A program made the position numbers and the translations under genes. A stretch of 64,000 bases of DNA, from assembly GCF_014192155.1 (NCBI RefSeq), contig NZ_JACHXO010000011.1:1-64000 (forward strand), read 5' to 3'. Source of the stretch: Roseateles terrae (GTDB taxonomy: Bacteria > Pseudomonadota > Gammaproteobacteria > Burkholderiales > Burkholderiaceae_C). The stretch's first letter is position 1; every line of letters begins with the position of its first letter. The notes under the pieces are model-generated. The model was not told the origin of the DNA. It was given only the letters and a program-made list of their open reading frames with translations, and searched no databases. Below are positions 53,693 to 62,473 of the stretch, piece by piece.

Positions 53693-54631
53693 ATGTCAAT
53701 GTCAATGGGTTATTCTGACGCCTCCTCCACCACGGCACACACTGCAGTGTCTGAACCTCAGCCTAGTCGGCCCGCCAAACATGGCGGGCGTGGCAACGAC
53801 CATCGCGGTCTGCTGGACCGCGTCCTTGAATTCCTCCATCCAGGTCCGGACTCCACCCGCGAGTTGATGGAAACCCTGGCGGAGGCCGAAGAGCGTGAGC
53901 TCATCGCCCCCGAATCCCGGCAGATGCTGGAAGGCGTGCTGCGCATGGCCGAGCTCAGCGCCGGTGATGTGATGGTGGCCGCCCCCCGCATGGACTTGCT
54001 GGACATCCACGCCAGTGTGGACGACCTGCTGGGTGCGGTGATCGACACCGGCCACTCCCGCTTCCCCGTGTATGACGGTCAGCGGGACAACATCATCGGC
54101 ATCCTGCTCGCCAAGGATCTGCTCAAGCTCCAGCGCGCGCCTGAGCTGAACCTGCGTGCGTTGCTGCGCCCGGCAGTTTTCGTGCCTGAGAGCAAGGGCC
54201 TGAACGAATTGCTGCGGGATTTCCGCTCCAACCGCAACCATCTGGCCATCGTCATCGATGAGTTCGGCAACACCGCCGGGCTCATCACCATTGAAGACGT
54301 GCTGGAGGAGATCGTGGGCGAGATCGAAGACGAATTCGACGTCGGTCACAGCGATGCCGGCATCTACACGCTGGCGGACGGCAGCTTCCGCGTGGCCGGC
54401 GACGCCACCATCCAGGCGGTCAATGAAGCCTTCGGTCTGGCGCTGTCGCACCAGGACTTCGACACCATCGGCGGTCTGGTCGCCCACGAGCACGGCCGGG
54501 TGCCGCGCCGGGGTGAATCGGTGGACCTGGCCGGGCTGCGCTTTGCGGTGATGATCAACCGCGGCGGCGCGGTGCGCTGGTTCAAGGTGGTCCGCGCGCC
54601 CGCGACCGAAGCGGACGACAGCAGCGGCTGA
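53693..54631 (+). CDS. corC: CorC/HlyC family transporter-associated protein
   Basis: A 312-residue cytoplasmic CorC/YbeX-type protein with two CBS domains (DVMVAAPRMDLLDIHASVDDLL at about 85-135, and ALLRPAVFVPESKGLNELLRDF), the AIVIDEFGNTAGLITIEDVLEEIVGEIEDEFD segment in pieces, and a C-terminal transporter-associated domain. Linked to Mg2+/Co2+ handling and, in conserved neighbourhoods, to envelope genes such as lnt. Several ATG codons lie in ATGTCAATGTCAATG at 53693-53707; I choose the first. Its stop shares a base with the lnt start (TGATG). Divergent from cobW. Confidence 0.92.
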   Translation: MSMSMGYSDASSTTAHTAVSEPQPSRPAKHGGRGNDHRGLLDRVLEFLHPGPDSTRELMETLAEAEERELIAPESRQMLEGVLRMAELSAGDVMVAAPRMDLLDIHASVDDLLGAVIDTGHSRFPVYDGQRDNIIGILLAKDLLKLQRAPELNLRALLRPAVFVPESKGLNELLRDFRSNRNHLAIVIDEFGNTAGLITIEDVLEEIVGEIEDEFDVGHSDAGIYTLADGSFRVAGDATIQAVNEAFGLALSHQDFDTIGGLVAHEHGRVPRRGESVDLAGLRFAVMINRGGAVRWFKVVRAPATEADDSSG

Positions 54632-56190
54632 TGCGGACAGCGGGTTCCCCACTCGGGCAGGGCGGTCTGCCCGTACCGGCGCGCCTGTCCGCGCTGCGAC
54701 ATCCGCTGCTCGCCCTGGTGGCGGGCGTGCTGCATACCGGCGCCTTCGCGCCCAGCCCCGCCTGGTGGCTGCAGCCGCTGGCGCTCGCCTGGCTGTTCTG
54801 GGCCGCGCTGGCGGTGCGGCCCCGGCGTGCGGCCGGCCTTGGCGCGCTGTTCGGCATCGGCTGGCTGGCGTCGGGACTTTGGTGGCTCTACATCAGCATG
54901 CACGATTTCGGCCATCTGCCGGCCGTCGTGTCGGGGCTGGCGGTGCTGCTGCTGGCGGCGTTTTTATCCCTCTATTACGCCCTGGCGCTGGGGCTGGCTG
55001 CGCGGCTGCAAGGCCCCGGGTGGATCCGGGCGCTGGGCGCTGCCAGCTTGTGGCTGGCCGCCGAACTGGGCCGGGCGACGTTATTCACCGGCTTCCCCTG
55101 GATCGCCAGCGGCTACGCCCATACGCAGGGTCCGCTGGCCGCATTTGCGCCGTGGATCGGCGTCTACGGCATTGCCGCCCTGAGTGCCGCGCTGGCCGCC
55201 GCACTGGCGCTGGGCGCCTGGCGGCTGCTGGGCGGCCTTGTGGTGCTGGTGGTGCTGGGTCAGGCGCTGCCACGAGCGTTCACCCAGCCGGCGGGGGACC
55301 TGGCGGTGTCGCTGGTGCAGCCCAGCATTCCGCAGGACCAGAAGTTCGACAAGGCCCGTTTTGACGACAACCTCAACCAGCTGGCCAGCCTGGTGGAGTC
55401 GGCCCGCGGCCAGCTGGTGATCACACCCGAATCGGTGCTGCCCGTCCCGCTGGCCTGGCTGGACCCGGTGCAGGTGGAGCGTCTGCAGCGGGCGTCGCAG
55501 CAGCGGCCGGTGCTGCTGGGCACCTTCCTGGGCAACGAGCAGGAAGGGTTTGTCAACTCCCTCATTGCCCTGGGTGCGCCGCAACCGTATGACTACGGCA
55601 AACGGCACCTGCTGCCCTTTGGGGAGTTCATCCCGCCGGGCTTCCACTGGTTCGTCCGCGCCATGCGCATCCCCATGGATGACCAGGCGCACGGCACCCA
55701 TCAACGGGCCTGGGCGTTCGGCGGCCAGCGGCTGCGGCCGCTGATCTGCTATGAGGATCTGTTCGGCGAGGACGTGGTGGCCAGCGCGCTGGATCAGGGC
55801 GAGGCTTCGGCCACCGTCTTTGTCAACGCCAGCAACCTGGCCTGGTTCGGGCCGCGCATGGTGCAGGACCAGCATCTGCAGTTCTCCCGGATGCGGGCGC
55901 TGGAGTTCCAGCGGCCGGTGGTGCGGGCCACCAACACCGGCGCCACCGCGCTGGTCGATCATGAAGGGCAGGTCCGCGCCCGGCTGCCGGCCGAGCAGGC
56001 CGGCGTGCTGGAGGTGACGGTGCAGGGCCGGCGCGGCGAGACGCCGTATGCCCGCTGGCTGGCGGCAGCCGGGCTATGGCCGCTGTGGCTGGTGGCGGGG
56101 CTTGGGCTTGTCGCCGGGCTGTTCCCGGGGGTGTTCCCGGGCGCAATCCTGGGGCACAGACGCCACCGGACCCGGCCAGAACTTCCCTAG
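54631..56190 (+). CDS. lnt: Apolipoprotein N-acyltransferase
   Basis: A 519-residue inner-membrane enzyme adding the third acyl chain to lipoproteins. About seven hydrophobic helices (HPLLALVAGVLHTGAFAP onward) flank a nitrilase-like periplasmic domain with the catalytic triad visible: Glu in VITPESVLPVPL, Lys in YDYGKRHLLPFGEFIPPG, and Cys in RPLICYEDLFGEDVV. The length is that of Lnt. ATG 54631 overlaps the corC stop. The C-terminal helix near 490-510 is typical. Same order as corC-lnt in many Burkholderiales. Confidence 0.96.
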   Translation: MRTAGSPLGQGGLPVPARLSALRHPLLALVAGVLHTGAFAPSPAWWLQPLALAWLFWAALAVRPRRAAGLGALFGIGWLASGLWWLYISMHDFGHLPAVVSGLAVLLLAAFLSLYYALALGLAARLQGPGWIRALGAASLWLAAELGRATLFTGFPWIASGYAHTQGPLAAFAPWIGVYGIAALSAALAAALALGAWRLLGGLVVLVVLGQALPRAFTQPAGDLAVSLVQPSIPQDQKFDKARFDDNLNQLASLVESARGQLVITPESVLPVPLAWLDPVQVERLQRASQQRPVLLGTFLGNEQEGFVNSLIALGAPQPYDYGKRHLLPFGEFIPPGFHWFVRAMRIPMDDQAHGTHQRAWAFGGQRLRPLICYEDLFGEDVVASALDQGEASATVFVNASNLAWFGPRMVQDQHLQFSRMRALEFQRPVVRATNTGATALVDHEGQVRARLPAEQAGVLEVTVQGRRGETPYARWLAAAGLWPLWLVAGLGLVAGLFPGVFPGAILGHRRHRTRPELP

Positions 56191-56238
56191 AATGGGCGTT
56201 TTCTCCAATATGCCCCGTCGTCCAGGGGTCGATGCTCC

Positions 56239-57240
56239 ATGCTGACTTTCCAGCAAATGATTCTTCGCCTGCAGGAATACTGGTCCAAGCAGGGCTGCGC
56301 CCTGCTGCAACCCTACGACATGGAAGTCGGCGCGGGGACCAGCCACACCGCCACGTTCCTGCGCGCGCTCGGTCCGGAGCCCTGGAAGGCCGCCTATGTG
56401 CAGCCCAGCCGCCGTCCCAAGGATGGCCGTTATGGCGAGAACCCGAACCGCCTGCAGCACTATTACCAGTACCAGGTCGTGCTCAAGCCGGCGCCGGACA
56501 ACATCCTCGAGCTCTATCTCGGCTCGCTGGAAGCGCTGGGCCTGGACCTCAAGAAGAACGACGTGCGGTTTGTCGAGGACGACTGGGAGAACCCCACCCT
56601 CGGCTGCTGGGGCCTGGGTTGGGAAGTCTGGCTCAACGGCATGGAAGTGACGCAGTTCACCTACTTCCAGCAAGTGGGCGGCATCGACTGCAAGCCGATC
56701 ACCGGCGAGATCACCTACGGCCTGGAGCGGCTGGCGATGTATCTGCAGAACAAGGCCTCGGTCTACGACCTGGTCTATTCGGACGCCACTTCGCCATCTG
56801 GCCGCGCGCTGAGCTATGGCGACGTCTTCCACCAGAACGAGGTGGAACAGTCCACCTACAACTTCGAGTTCAGCGACGTCGACTTCCTGCTGCAGGCCTT
56901 CGGCGCCTACGAAAAGCAGTCGAAGTTCCTGATGGAGCAGCAGCTGGCGCTGCCGGCGTATGAGCAGCTGCTCAAGGCCGGCCACACCTTCAACCTGCTG
57001 GATGCCCGCGGCGCCATCAGTGTGACGGAACGGGCGGCCTACATCGGCCGCATCCGCAATCTGGCCCGCGCAGTGGCCCAGAGCTATGTGGACAGCCGTG
57101 CGCGACTGGGCTTCCCGATGGCGCCCAAGGCCTGGGCGGACGACGTGCTGGCGCAGATCGAGAAGAAGAACGCCGACAAAAACAGCGACAAGAGCAACGA
57201 CAAAAACAACGACAAAAACAACGACAAGAAGGCGGCTTGA
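56239..57240 (+). CDS. glyQ: Glycyl-tRNA synthetase alpha subunit
   Basis: A 333-residue class II aminoacyl-tRNA synthetase catalytic subunit of the alpha2-beta2 enzyme. Seen: [40 protein letters not shown] in pieces, [26 protein letters not shown] in pieces, and [21 protein letters not shown]. It ends with a lysine/asparagine/aspartate tail of KNNDKNNDK repeats (encoded by 12-bp units near 57180-57230), not usual in the family. The ATG at 56239 starts MLTFQQMIL. It is followed by glyS 14 bp after its stop. Confidence 0.97.
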   Translation: MLTFQQMILRLQEYWSKQGCALLQPYDMEVGAGTSHTATFLRALGPEPWKAAYVQPSRRPKDGRYGENPNRLQHYYQYQVVLKPAPDNILELYLGSLEALGLDLKKNDVRFVEDDWENPTLGCWGLGWEVWLNGMEVTQFTYFQQVGGIDCKPITGEITYGLERLAMYLQNKASVYDLVYSDATSPSGRALSYGDVFHQNEVEQSTYNFEFSDVDFLLQAFGAYEKQSKFLMEQQLALPAYEQLLKAGHTFNLLDARGAISVTERAAYIGRIRNLARAVAQSYVDSRARLGFPMAPKAWADDVLAQIEKKNADKNSDKSNDKNNDKNNDKKAA

Positions 57241-57254
57241 GCCCGACGACCGAC

Positions 57255-59405
57255 ATGAGCCACATCTCCACCTCCCCCTTGCTCGTTGAACTGTTTGTCG
57301 AGGAGCTGCCGCCCAAGGCGCTGAAGAAGCTGGGTGAATCCTTCGCCAGCGTACTGGCCGAAAGCCTGCGCAGCCAGGGTCTCGCGACGGCGGATGCCGT
57401 GGTGACGCCCTTTGCCACGCCGCGTCGCCTGGCGGTGCACATCAGCCAGGTGGCCGACAAGGCGGCCGACCGGGCGGTGCAGCAGAAGCTGATGCCGGTC
57501 AGCGTGGCGCTGGACGCCGCAGGCCAGCCCACGCCAGCCTTGCTGAAGAAGCTGGCGGCGGCCGGTGCCGATGCGTCGGTGGTGCCGCAGCTCAAGCGCG
57601 CGCCGGATGGCAAGGCCGAAGCCCTGTTCCTGGACACGGTGGTGCCGGGCGCGACTCTGTCGCAAGGCCTGCAAAAGGCGCTGGACGACGCGCTGGCCCG
57701 CCTGCCCATTCCCAAGGTGATGACCTATCAGCTGGCCGACGGCTGGAGCGACGTCAAGTTCGTCCGCCCCGCCCATGGCCTGGTGGCCCTGCATGGAGAT
57801 GCGGTCATGCCGGTGTCGGCGCTTGGCCTGCAGGCCGGCCGAACCACCCGCGGCCATCGTTTCGAGGCGCGCCAGTCCGAGATTCAGCTGCGTCAGGCGG
57901 ACACCTACGAGCAGCAACTGCGGGAAGAGGGCGCCGTCATCGTTTCCTTCGAGCAGCGCCGTGCCGACATCGTTCGCCAGCTGCAGGCCAAGGCCGATCC
58001 GCTGGGCCTCACCCCGATCGACGCGCCCGAGCTGCTGGACGAAGTCTGCGCGCTGGTCGAGCTGCCGAATGTGCTGGCCTGCCAGTTTGAATCGGACTTC
58101 CTGACCGTGCCGCAGGAGTGCCTCATCCTGACGATGAAGGCCAACCAGAAGTACTTCCCGCTGCTGGACAGCCACGGCAAGCTGACGAATCATTTCCTGG
58201 TGGTGAGCAACATCCACCCGGACGATGCCAGCGCCGTCATTGAAGGCAATGAACGGGTGGTGCGTCCGCGTCTGGCTGACGCCAAGTTCTTCTTCGACCA
58301 GGACCGCAAGCGCACGCTGGCGGACCGGGTGGGCGGCCTGGCCAAGGTGGTGTACCACGGCAAGCTGGGCAGCCAGGGCGAGCGCAGCGAACGGGTGCGG
58401 GCCATTGCCCACGGCATCGTCAATCAGCTGCGCATGGCCACGCTGCCTTACACGGTGGAAGCCAAGGACGAATTCGATGTGCTGGACAGCAAGGTCAAGG
58501 AAGCCTCGCTGCTGGCCAAGGCCGACCTGCTGACCGACATGGTGGGCGAGTTCCCTGAGCTGCAGGGCATCATGGGCGGTTATTACGCCCGTCATGAAGG
58601 CCTGCGCGACGGCGTGGCCATCGCCATCGAAGACCACTACAAGCCGCGTTTTGCGGGTGATGCGCTGCCGCGCAACCACACCGGCACGGTCGTGGCGCTG
58701 GCGGACAAGCTGGAAACGCTGGTGGGCCTGTTCGGCATCGGCCAGTTGCCGACCGGCGACAAGGATCCTTTTGCCCTGCGCCGTCATGCGCTGGGCGTGA
58801 TCCGCATCCTGGTGGAGAAGAACCTGCCGCTGGAATTGCCCGCGCTGATCCAGTCGGCGGTACCGGCTTTCGGCGAACTGATCCAGGATCCGACCGAGGC
58901 GCTGCTGGGCTTCTTCGCCGACCGTCTGGCGGTGAGCCTGCGCGACCAGGGCTTCAGCGCCCAGGAAGTCGATGCGGTGCTGGCGCTGTCCCCGGCCCGT
59001 CTGGGCGACATCCCGCGCCGCCTGGAAGCGGTGCGCAGCTTCGCGGCGCTGCCGGAATCGGCTTCGCTGGCGGCAGCCAACAAGCGGGTCAGCAACATCC
59101 TCAAGAAGATCGAAGGCGAGCTGCCGACCGAGGTCAGGCCCGAGCTGCTCCAGGAAGACGCCGAGAAGGCGCTGGCCGAGGCGCTGGCGGCCGTCGGACC
59201 GGAGGCGGATCAGCGGTTCGAGCAGCACGACTACGCCGGTTCGCTCAAGGCCCTGGCCGCCCTGAAGGCGCCGGTGGACGCGTTCTTCGACCATGTCATG
59301 GTCAATGCCGACGACCTGGCGCTGCGGGCCAACCGTCAGGCGCTGCTCAAGCGCCTGCATGACGCGATGAATCGCGTGGCCGACCTTTCCCGCCTGGCGG
59401 CCTGA
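57255..59405 (+). CDS. glyS: Glycyl-tRNA synthetase beta subunit
   Basis: A 716-residue tRNA-binding subunit of glycyl-tRNA synthetase. Seen: LLVELFVEELPPKALKKLG, VTPFATPRRLAVHI, RPAHGLVALHGD, FLTVPQECLILTMKANQKYFPLLD, the HD-like YYARHEGLRDGVAIAIEDHYKPRFAGD in pieces, and the C-terminal DALRB-type region (VDAFFDHVMVNADDLALRANR). ATG 57255 is preferred over an in-frame TTG overlapping the glyQ stop. It works only with GlyQ. It is followed by gmhB 20 bp after. Confidence 0.97.
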   Translation: MSHISTSPLLVELFVEELPPKALKKLGESFASVLAESLRSQGLATADAVVTPFATPRRLAVHISQVADKAADRAVQQKLMPVSVALDAAGQPTPALLKKLAAAGADASVVPQLKRAPDGKAEALFLDTVVPGATLSQGLQKALDDALARLPIPKVMTYQLADGWSDVKFVRPAHGLVALHGDAVMPVSALGLQAGRTTRGHRFEARQSEIQLRQADTYEQQLREEGAVIVSFEQRRADIVRQLQAKADPLGLTPIDAPELLDEVCALVELPNVLACQFESDFLTVPQECLILTMKANQKYFPLLDSHGKLTNHFLVVSNIHPDDASAVIEGNERVVRPRLADAKFFFDQDRKRTLADRVGGLAKVVYHGKLGSQGERSERVRAIAHGIVNQLRMATLPYTVEAKDEFDVLDSKVKEASLLAKADLLTDMVGEFPELQGIMGGYYARHEGLRDGVAIAIEDHYKPRFAGDALPRNHTGTVVALADKLETLVGLFGIGQLPTGDKDPFALRRHALGVIRILVEKNLPLELPALIQSAVPAFGELIQDPTEALLGFFADRLAVSLRDQGFSAQEVDAVLALSPARLGDIPRRLEAVRSFAALPESASLAAANKRVSNILKKIEGELPTEVRPELLQEDAEKALAEALAAVGPEADQRFEQHDYAGSLKALAALKAPVDAFFDHVMVNADDLALRANRQALLKRLHDAMNRVADLSRLAA

Positions 59406-59424
59406 TCGGCCGAGGACTGACACG

Positions 59425-60075
59425 ATGCCCAACCGCTCCGACCATCCGCATGGCATGAAGCTGGTGATCCTGGGGCGGGATGGCACCATCAACCGCTACC
59501 GGGACGACCATGTGAAGTCGCCGGAAGAGCTGGAGCCGATGCCCGGCGCCCTGGAAGCCGTGGCGCGCCTGAACCATGCCGGCTGGCACACGGTGATGGC
59601 CACCAACCAGCCCGGCATCGGTCGGGGCCTGCTGGACATGGCGTCGCTCAATGCGGTGCATCTGCGGCTCAACCAGCTGCTGGCCGAAAAAGGCGGGCGT
59701 CTGGATGCGGCTTTCTTCTGCCCTCACGCGCCGGAAGACAACTGCAGCTGCCGCAAGCCGCTGCCGGGGTTGATCGAACAGATCGGCGAGCGCTTCGGTG
59801 TGGATCTGCCGCTGGTGCACATGGTGGGCGCGTCCATGCGGGATGTGCAGACCGCCATGGCGGCGGGCTGCCGTCCGCATCTGCTGCGGGGTGAGCGCAT
59901 GGCGGGCGTGGACGAGCAGCAGTTGCAGGAGCAACTGGCCCTGGTGCCGGGCGTGCGTGTGCATGCCGATCTGGCGTCCTTCGCGGACAGCCTCATTCAA
60001 GAAGAGCGTCGTGCCCGCGCGGATGCGCGCGGCGGGACGCCTGTTCCCGATTCCCGTCCTGGAGACCTGAGCTGA
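59425..60075 (+). CDS. gmhB: GmhB-like HAD phosphatase with lost catalytic residues
   Basis: A 216-residue HAD protein homologous to D,D-heptose 1,7-bisphosphate phosphatase of LPS core synthesis. Kept: GRDGTINRYRDDHVKSPEEL, ATNQPGIGRGLLD, and the zinc site CPHAPEDNCSCRKPLPG. Changed: motif I, usually LDRDGTIN, is LGRDGTIN, so the nucleophile Asp is Gly17; motif IV, usually VGDSLRD, is VGASMRD, so the magnesium Asp is Ala136. It should not dephosphorylate by the usual route. Position between glyS and plsC is the normal one for this order. The last about 20 residues are an Arg/Gly-rich tail. Its TGA shares a base with plsC. Confidence 0.88.
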   Translation: MPNRSDHPHGMKLVILGRDGTINRYRDDHVKSPEELEPMPGALEAVARLNHAGWHTVMATNQPGIGRGLLDMASLNAVHLRLNQLLAEKGGRLDAAFFCPHAPEDNCSCRKPLPGLIEQIGERFGVDLPLVHMVGASMRDVQTAMAAGCRPHLLRGERMAGVDEQQLQEQLALVPGVRVHADLASFADSLIQEERRARADARGGTPVPDSRPGDLS

Positions 60076-60860
60076 TGCTCGCTGCCCTGCGTTCCCTCCT
60101 GTTTGTTCTCTGGCTCGCCGTCACCGTCATTCCCTGGGGAACGGCGGTGGTGCTGGTCTCTCCCTTCCTCAGCAGCACCCGGCTCTACTGGATGTGCGCC
60201 GGCTGGCTGACGGTGGCCATGTGGGGCGCGCGGGTCATCTGCGGCGTGCGCTGGAAGGTGCAGGGCATGGAGCATCTGCCCAAGGGGCCCAGGGAATCGG
60301 TCATTCTGCTGTCCAAGCATCAATCGACCTGGGAGACCTTCGCTTACCCGATGCTGATGCCGCGCCCGCTGGCCTATGTGTTCAAGCGCGAGCTCATCTA
60401 TGTGCCGTTTTTTGGCTGGGCGATGGCGCGCCTGGACATGATCCACATTGACCGCAGCAAGCGCAGCGAAGCCTGGTCCAAGGTGGCCGCGCAGGGCAAG
60501 CGCCTGGCGGCGCAGGGCACCTGGGTCATCATGTTCCCGGAAGGCACCCGTGTGGCGCGTGGGACCGCCGGCGACTACAAGACCGGCGGCACCCGCCTGG
60601 CGGTGGAGACCGGCCAGCCGGTGGTGCCGATTGCAGTGAATTCGGCCCGCTGCTGGCCGCGCAAGAGCTTCCTGCTGCGCCCGGGCGTGGTGGATATCTC
60701 CGTCGGCCCGCAGATTCCCAGCACCGGCCGTGCGCCTGCGGAACTGATGCAGGAAGTGCAGGCCTGGATCGAGGCAGAAATGCGCCGACTGGATCCGGAC
60801 GCCTATCCAGCCAGCGCCCCTGCACCGGTGACGGCCCCTCCCGCGCCGGCACCGGTCTGA
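60075..60860 (+). CDS. plsC: 1-acyl-sn-glycerol-3-phosphate acyltransferase
   Basis: A 261-residue membrane-bound acyltransferase forming phosphatidic acid from lysophosphatidic acid. Two hydrophobic segments (LFVLWLAVTVIPWGTAVVL and WLTVAMWGARVIC) precede LLSKHQSTWETFAY. The latter is the HX4D site with Glu in place of Asp, a form I have seen in betaproteobacterial PlsC. FPEGTRVARGTAGDYKTGG is motif III and VVPIAVNSA motif IV. The tail is Pro/Ala-rich. ATG 60075 overlaps the gmhB stop. Confidence 0.93.
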   Translation: MLAALRSLLFVLWLAVTVIPWGTAVVLVSPFLSSTRLYWMCAGWLTVAMWGARVICGVRWKVQGMEHLPKGPRESVILLSKHQSTWETFAYPMLMPRPLAYVFKRELIYVPFFGWAMARLDMIHIDRSKRSEAWSKVAAQGKRLAAQGTWVIMFPEGTRVARGTAGDYKTGGTRLAVETGQPVVPIAVNSARCWPRKSFLLRPGVVDISVGPQIPSTGRAPAELMQEVQAWIEAEMRRLDPDAYPASAPAPVTAPPAPAPV

Positions 60861-60875
60861 GTACACTTCGCGCCC

Positions 60876-61955
60876 ATGCCGCCTTCCAAGCTGCGTGGCC
60901 TGGCCGAGCTTTTGAAATTCACTCAGCTGTCGCTCTTCGACAGCGCTCCGCCACCTGCCTCTGCGCCGACTGTCTCCACAGGTTCGCCTGAAGATCCGCC
61001 CGCTATGCGGGAGCGGCTGGGCGGGCCGGTGCAGCCGCCGCTGACGAAGCAGCCGTCTTTTCTGGCGCCGGACCCCAGCACTTTGACACCCTCGCCGCGC
61101 GCCCGCGCGGATGGCGCGGCCTTGCGCCAGGTGATCCTGCATGGCCAGCCGGTGCCTTACGAACTCAAGCGGGCCCGCCGCCGCAGCATTGGCTTCACCG
61201 TCAGCGAGGACGGACTGCGGGTCTCTGCGCCCAAGTGGGTGGCGATCGGAGATATCGACAAGGCCCTGCAGCAGAAGGCGGAATGGATTCTGCGCAAGCT
61301 GGTGGAGCAGCGCGAGCGTGCGCGCCGCACCCAGGCCGCGCGGGTCCACTGGGGAGATGGCTGCAGCCTGCCTTATCTGGGTGAGCCGCTGATTGTGGTG
61401 CTGGATCCCAGCATGAGCGGCGCACGTCTGGACGAAGGCCGTAGCGATGCCCAGGGCACGCTCTCCACTGTCGCCCGCCGGATGCTCTATCTCGGGCTGC
61501 CGCAGCAGGCCACGGCCGAGCAGATCCGCGACACGGTGCAGGCCTGGTTGCAGCGTCAGGCCAAGGCCTGGTTCGAGCCGCGCTGCCGTCACTTCGCCTC
61601 GCAACTCGGCGTCACCATGACGGGGCTGCGCCTGTCATCCGCGCAGACGCGGTGGGGCAGTGCCAATGCGGACGGCATCATTCGCCTGAATTGGCGTCTG
61701 ATTCATTTCTCGCCGGCGCTGATTGACTATGTGGTGGCGCATGAGTTGTCGCATCTGCTGGAAATGAACCACAGCCCGCGTTTCTGGGCCGTGGTGCGCT
61801 CCGTCATGCCCGACTACGAACTGGCCCGCGACCGTCTCAAGCAGGCGGTGCTTCCGTTGATGGATACGGAGGGGGACGGAGCCGCGCCAGATCTCGACGG
61901 GGATGCCGGCCGACACGTGGGACGCGGCCACCCGCCAATGCCTTCCGGCTATTGA
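60876..61955 (+). CDS. YgjP/SprT-like zinc metallopeptidase (M48-related)
   Basis: A 359-residue predicted zinc metalloprotease of the DUF45/YgjP family. The catalytic helix is VVAHELSHLLEMNHSPRFW (HExxH, then His six residues on), with RLSSAQTRWGSANADGIIRLNWRLIHF before it in pieces. Before these, RRSIGFTVSEDGLRVSAPKW is the typical UvrD-binding-like N-terminal beta region. The first about 90 residues are a Pro/Ser-rich linker. Role unknown. ATG 60876 begins MPPSKLRGLAELLKF, 15 bases after plsC. It is the last gene of the forward run and is followed by structured repeat copy 2. Confidence 0.87.
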   Translation: MPPSKLRGLAELLKFTQLSLFDSAPPPASAPTVSTGSPEDPPAMRERLGGPVQPPLTKQPSFLAPDPSTLTPSPRARADGAALRQVILHGQPVPYELKRARRRSIGFTVSEDGLRVSAPKWVAIGDIDKALQQKAEWILRKLVEQRERARRTQAARVHWGDGCSLPYLGEPLIVVLDPSMSGARLDEGRSDAQGTLSTVARRMLYLGLPQQATAEQIRDTVQAWLQRQAKAWFEPRCRHFASQLGVTMTGLRLSSAQTRWGSANADGIIRLNWRLIHFSPALIDYVVAHELSHLLEMNHSPRFWAVVRSVMPDYELARDRLKQAVLPLMDTEGDGAAPDLDGDAGRHVGRGHPPMPSGY

Positions 61956-62014
61956 ATCTTCTCTGACGCGGGGCACGGCTGGTCGGCCCGGCCGAGGGCA
62001 GTGCACGGTGTGGA

Positions 62015-62117
62015 GAAGACGGGGAGGCGGGGTCTGTTTGCGCAGGTTAAGGAAGGAATGGCCGGCGAAGCCGGACAGGAGGGACACGGAGCAAACGGAC
62101 CCCGCCTCCCCGTCTTC
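62015..62117 (+). repeat. Structured repeat element, copy 2
   Basis: A 27-bp outer stem (62015-62041 with 62091-62117) pairs at 26 of 27 positions plus one G-U. It encloses a 49-base core (62042-62090) with hairpin CCGGC-GAA-GCCGG. Copy 1 at 16776-16878 has the same 49-base core (about 40 of 49 identical) and a stem of different sequence, so pairing is conserved while sequence is not. It lies between the convergent metallopeptidase and MBL genes (61956-62473). No transposase is near. On the minus strand the core is open and encodes a peptide shared with copy 1 (CS-S-LSG-AGHS-L), most likely a by-product of the repeat. Confidence 0.8.
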
Positions 62118-62438
62118 GGACGGAGGCCACCGGGGCATTTCCAGAGACCGTGACAGCCCCGACCCCACCGTGTAAACCTCACACCGCCGCCGCCAAGGTC
62201 CTGAGTGTTTACCCGCAGCTTCATAGGTCATTTCCCCATCCCATCGGGGTAGCGGCTCAGGTTTCCCCCTTAGGGGGGGCTTGTCCCTCATTCTGGGTGG
62301 ACGCACACTCGCCAACGCTGTCATCACCGCATCTGAGCCCAGGTTGTCCCCAGCTCCGTGCGGCGCTTACGATTTCCGCAGCCTGCGCTGTGTTCGGTCG
62401 ATCCGCGCTGACGTTAATTGATGCATACAAGGCTCAGC
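62118..62438. other. Non-coding spacer between convergent genes
   Basis: I find no supported gene. The stretch holds a short hairpin CCCCCT/AGGGGG (about 62265-62276) and a TGACGTTAATTGATG segment at 62409 that only partly resembles the LiuR-type site. Nothing else stands out. Confidence 0.5.
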
Positions 62439-62465
62439 GCCGCCGCCCCCGGAAGGGGCGGCGGC
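62439..62465 (-). terminator. GC-rich hairpin after the MBL gene
   Basis: GCCGCCGCCCC (62439-62449) pairs perfectly with GGGGCGGCGGC (62455-62465) around a 5-base loop. It begins 8 bases past the MBL stop (62474). No T tract follows on the minus strand, so it may block RNA decay or aid Rho-dependent ending rather than act as an intrinsic terminator. Confidence 0.5.
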
Positions 62466-62473
62466 GACTGATT

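Noticed and set aside
57084-59492. Long antisense open frame over glyS
   Set aside because: Shadow frame with no domain. glyS has clear family motifs on the other strand.
62409-62423. Third LiuR-type site (TGACGTTAATTGATG)
   Set aside because: Only the left half matches, and it lies between convergent gene ends, not at a promoter.
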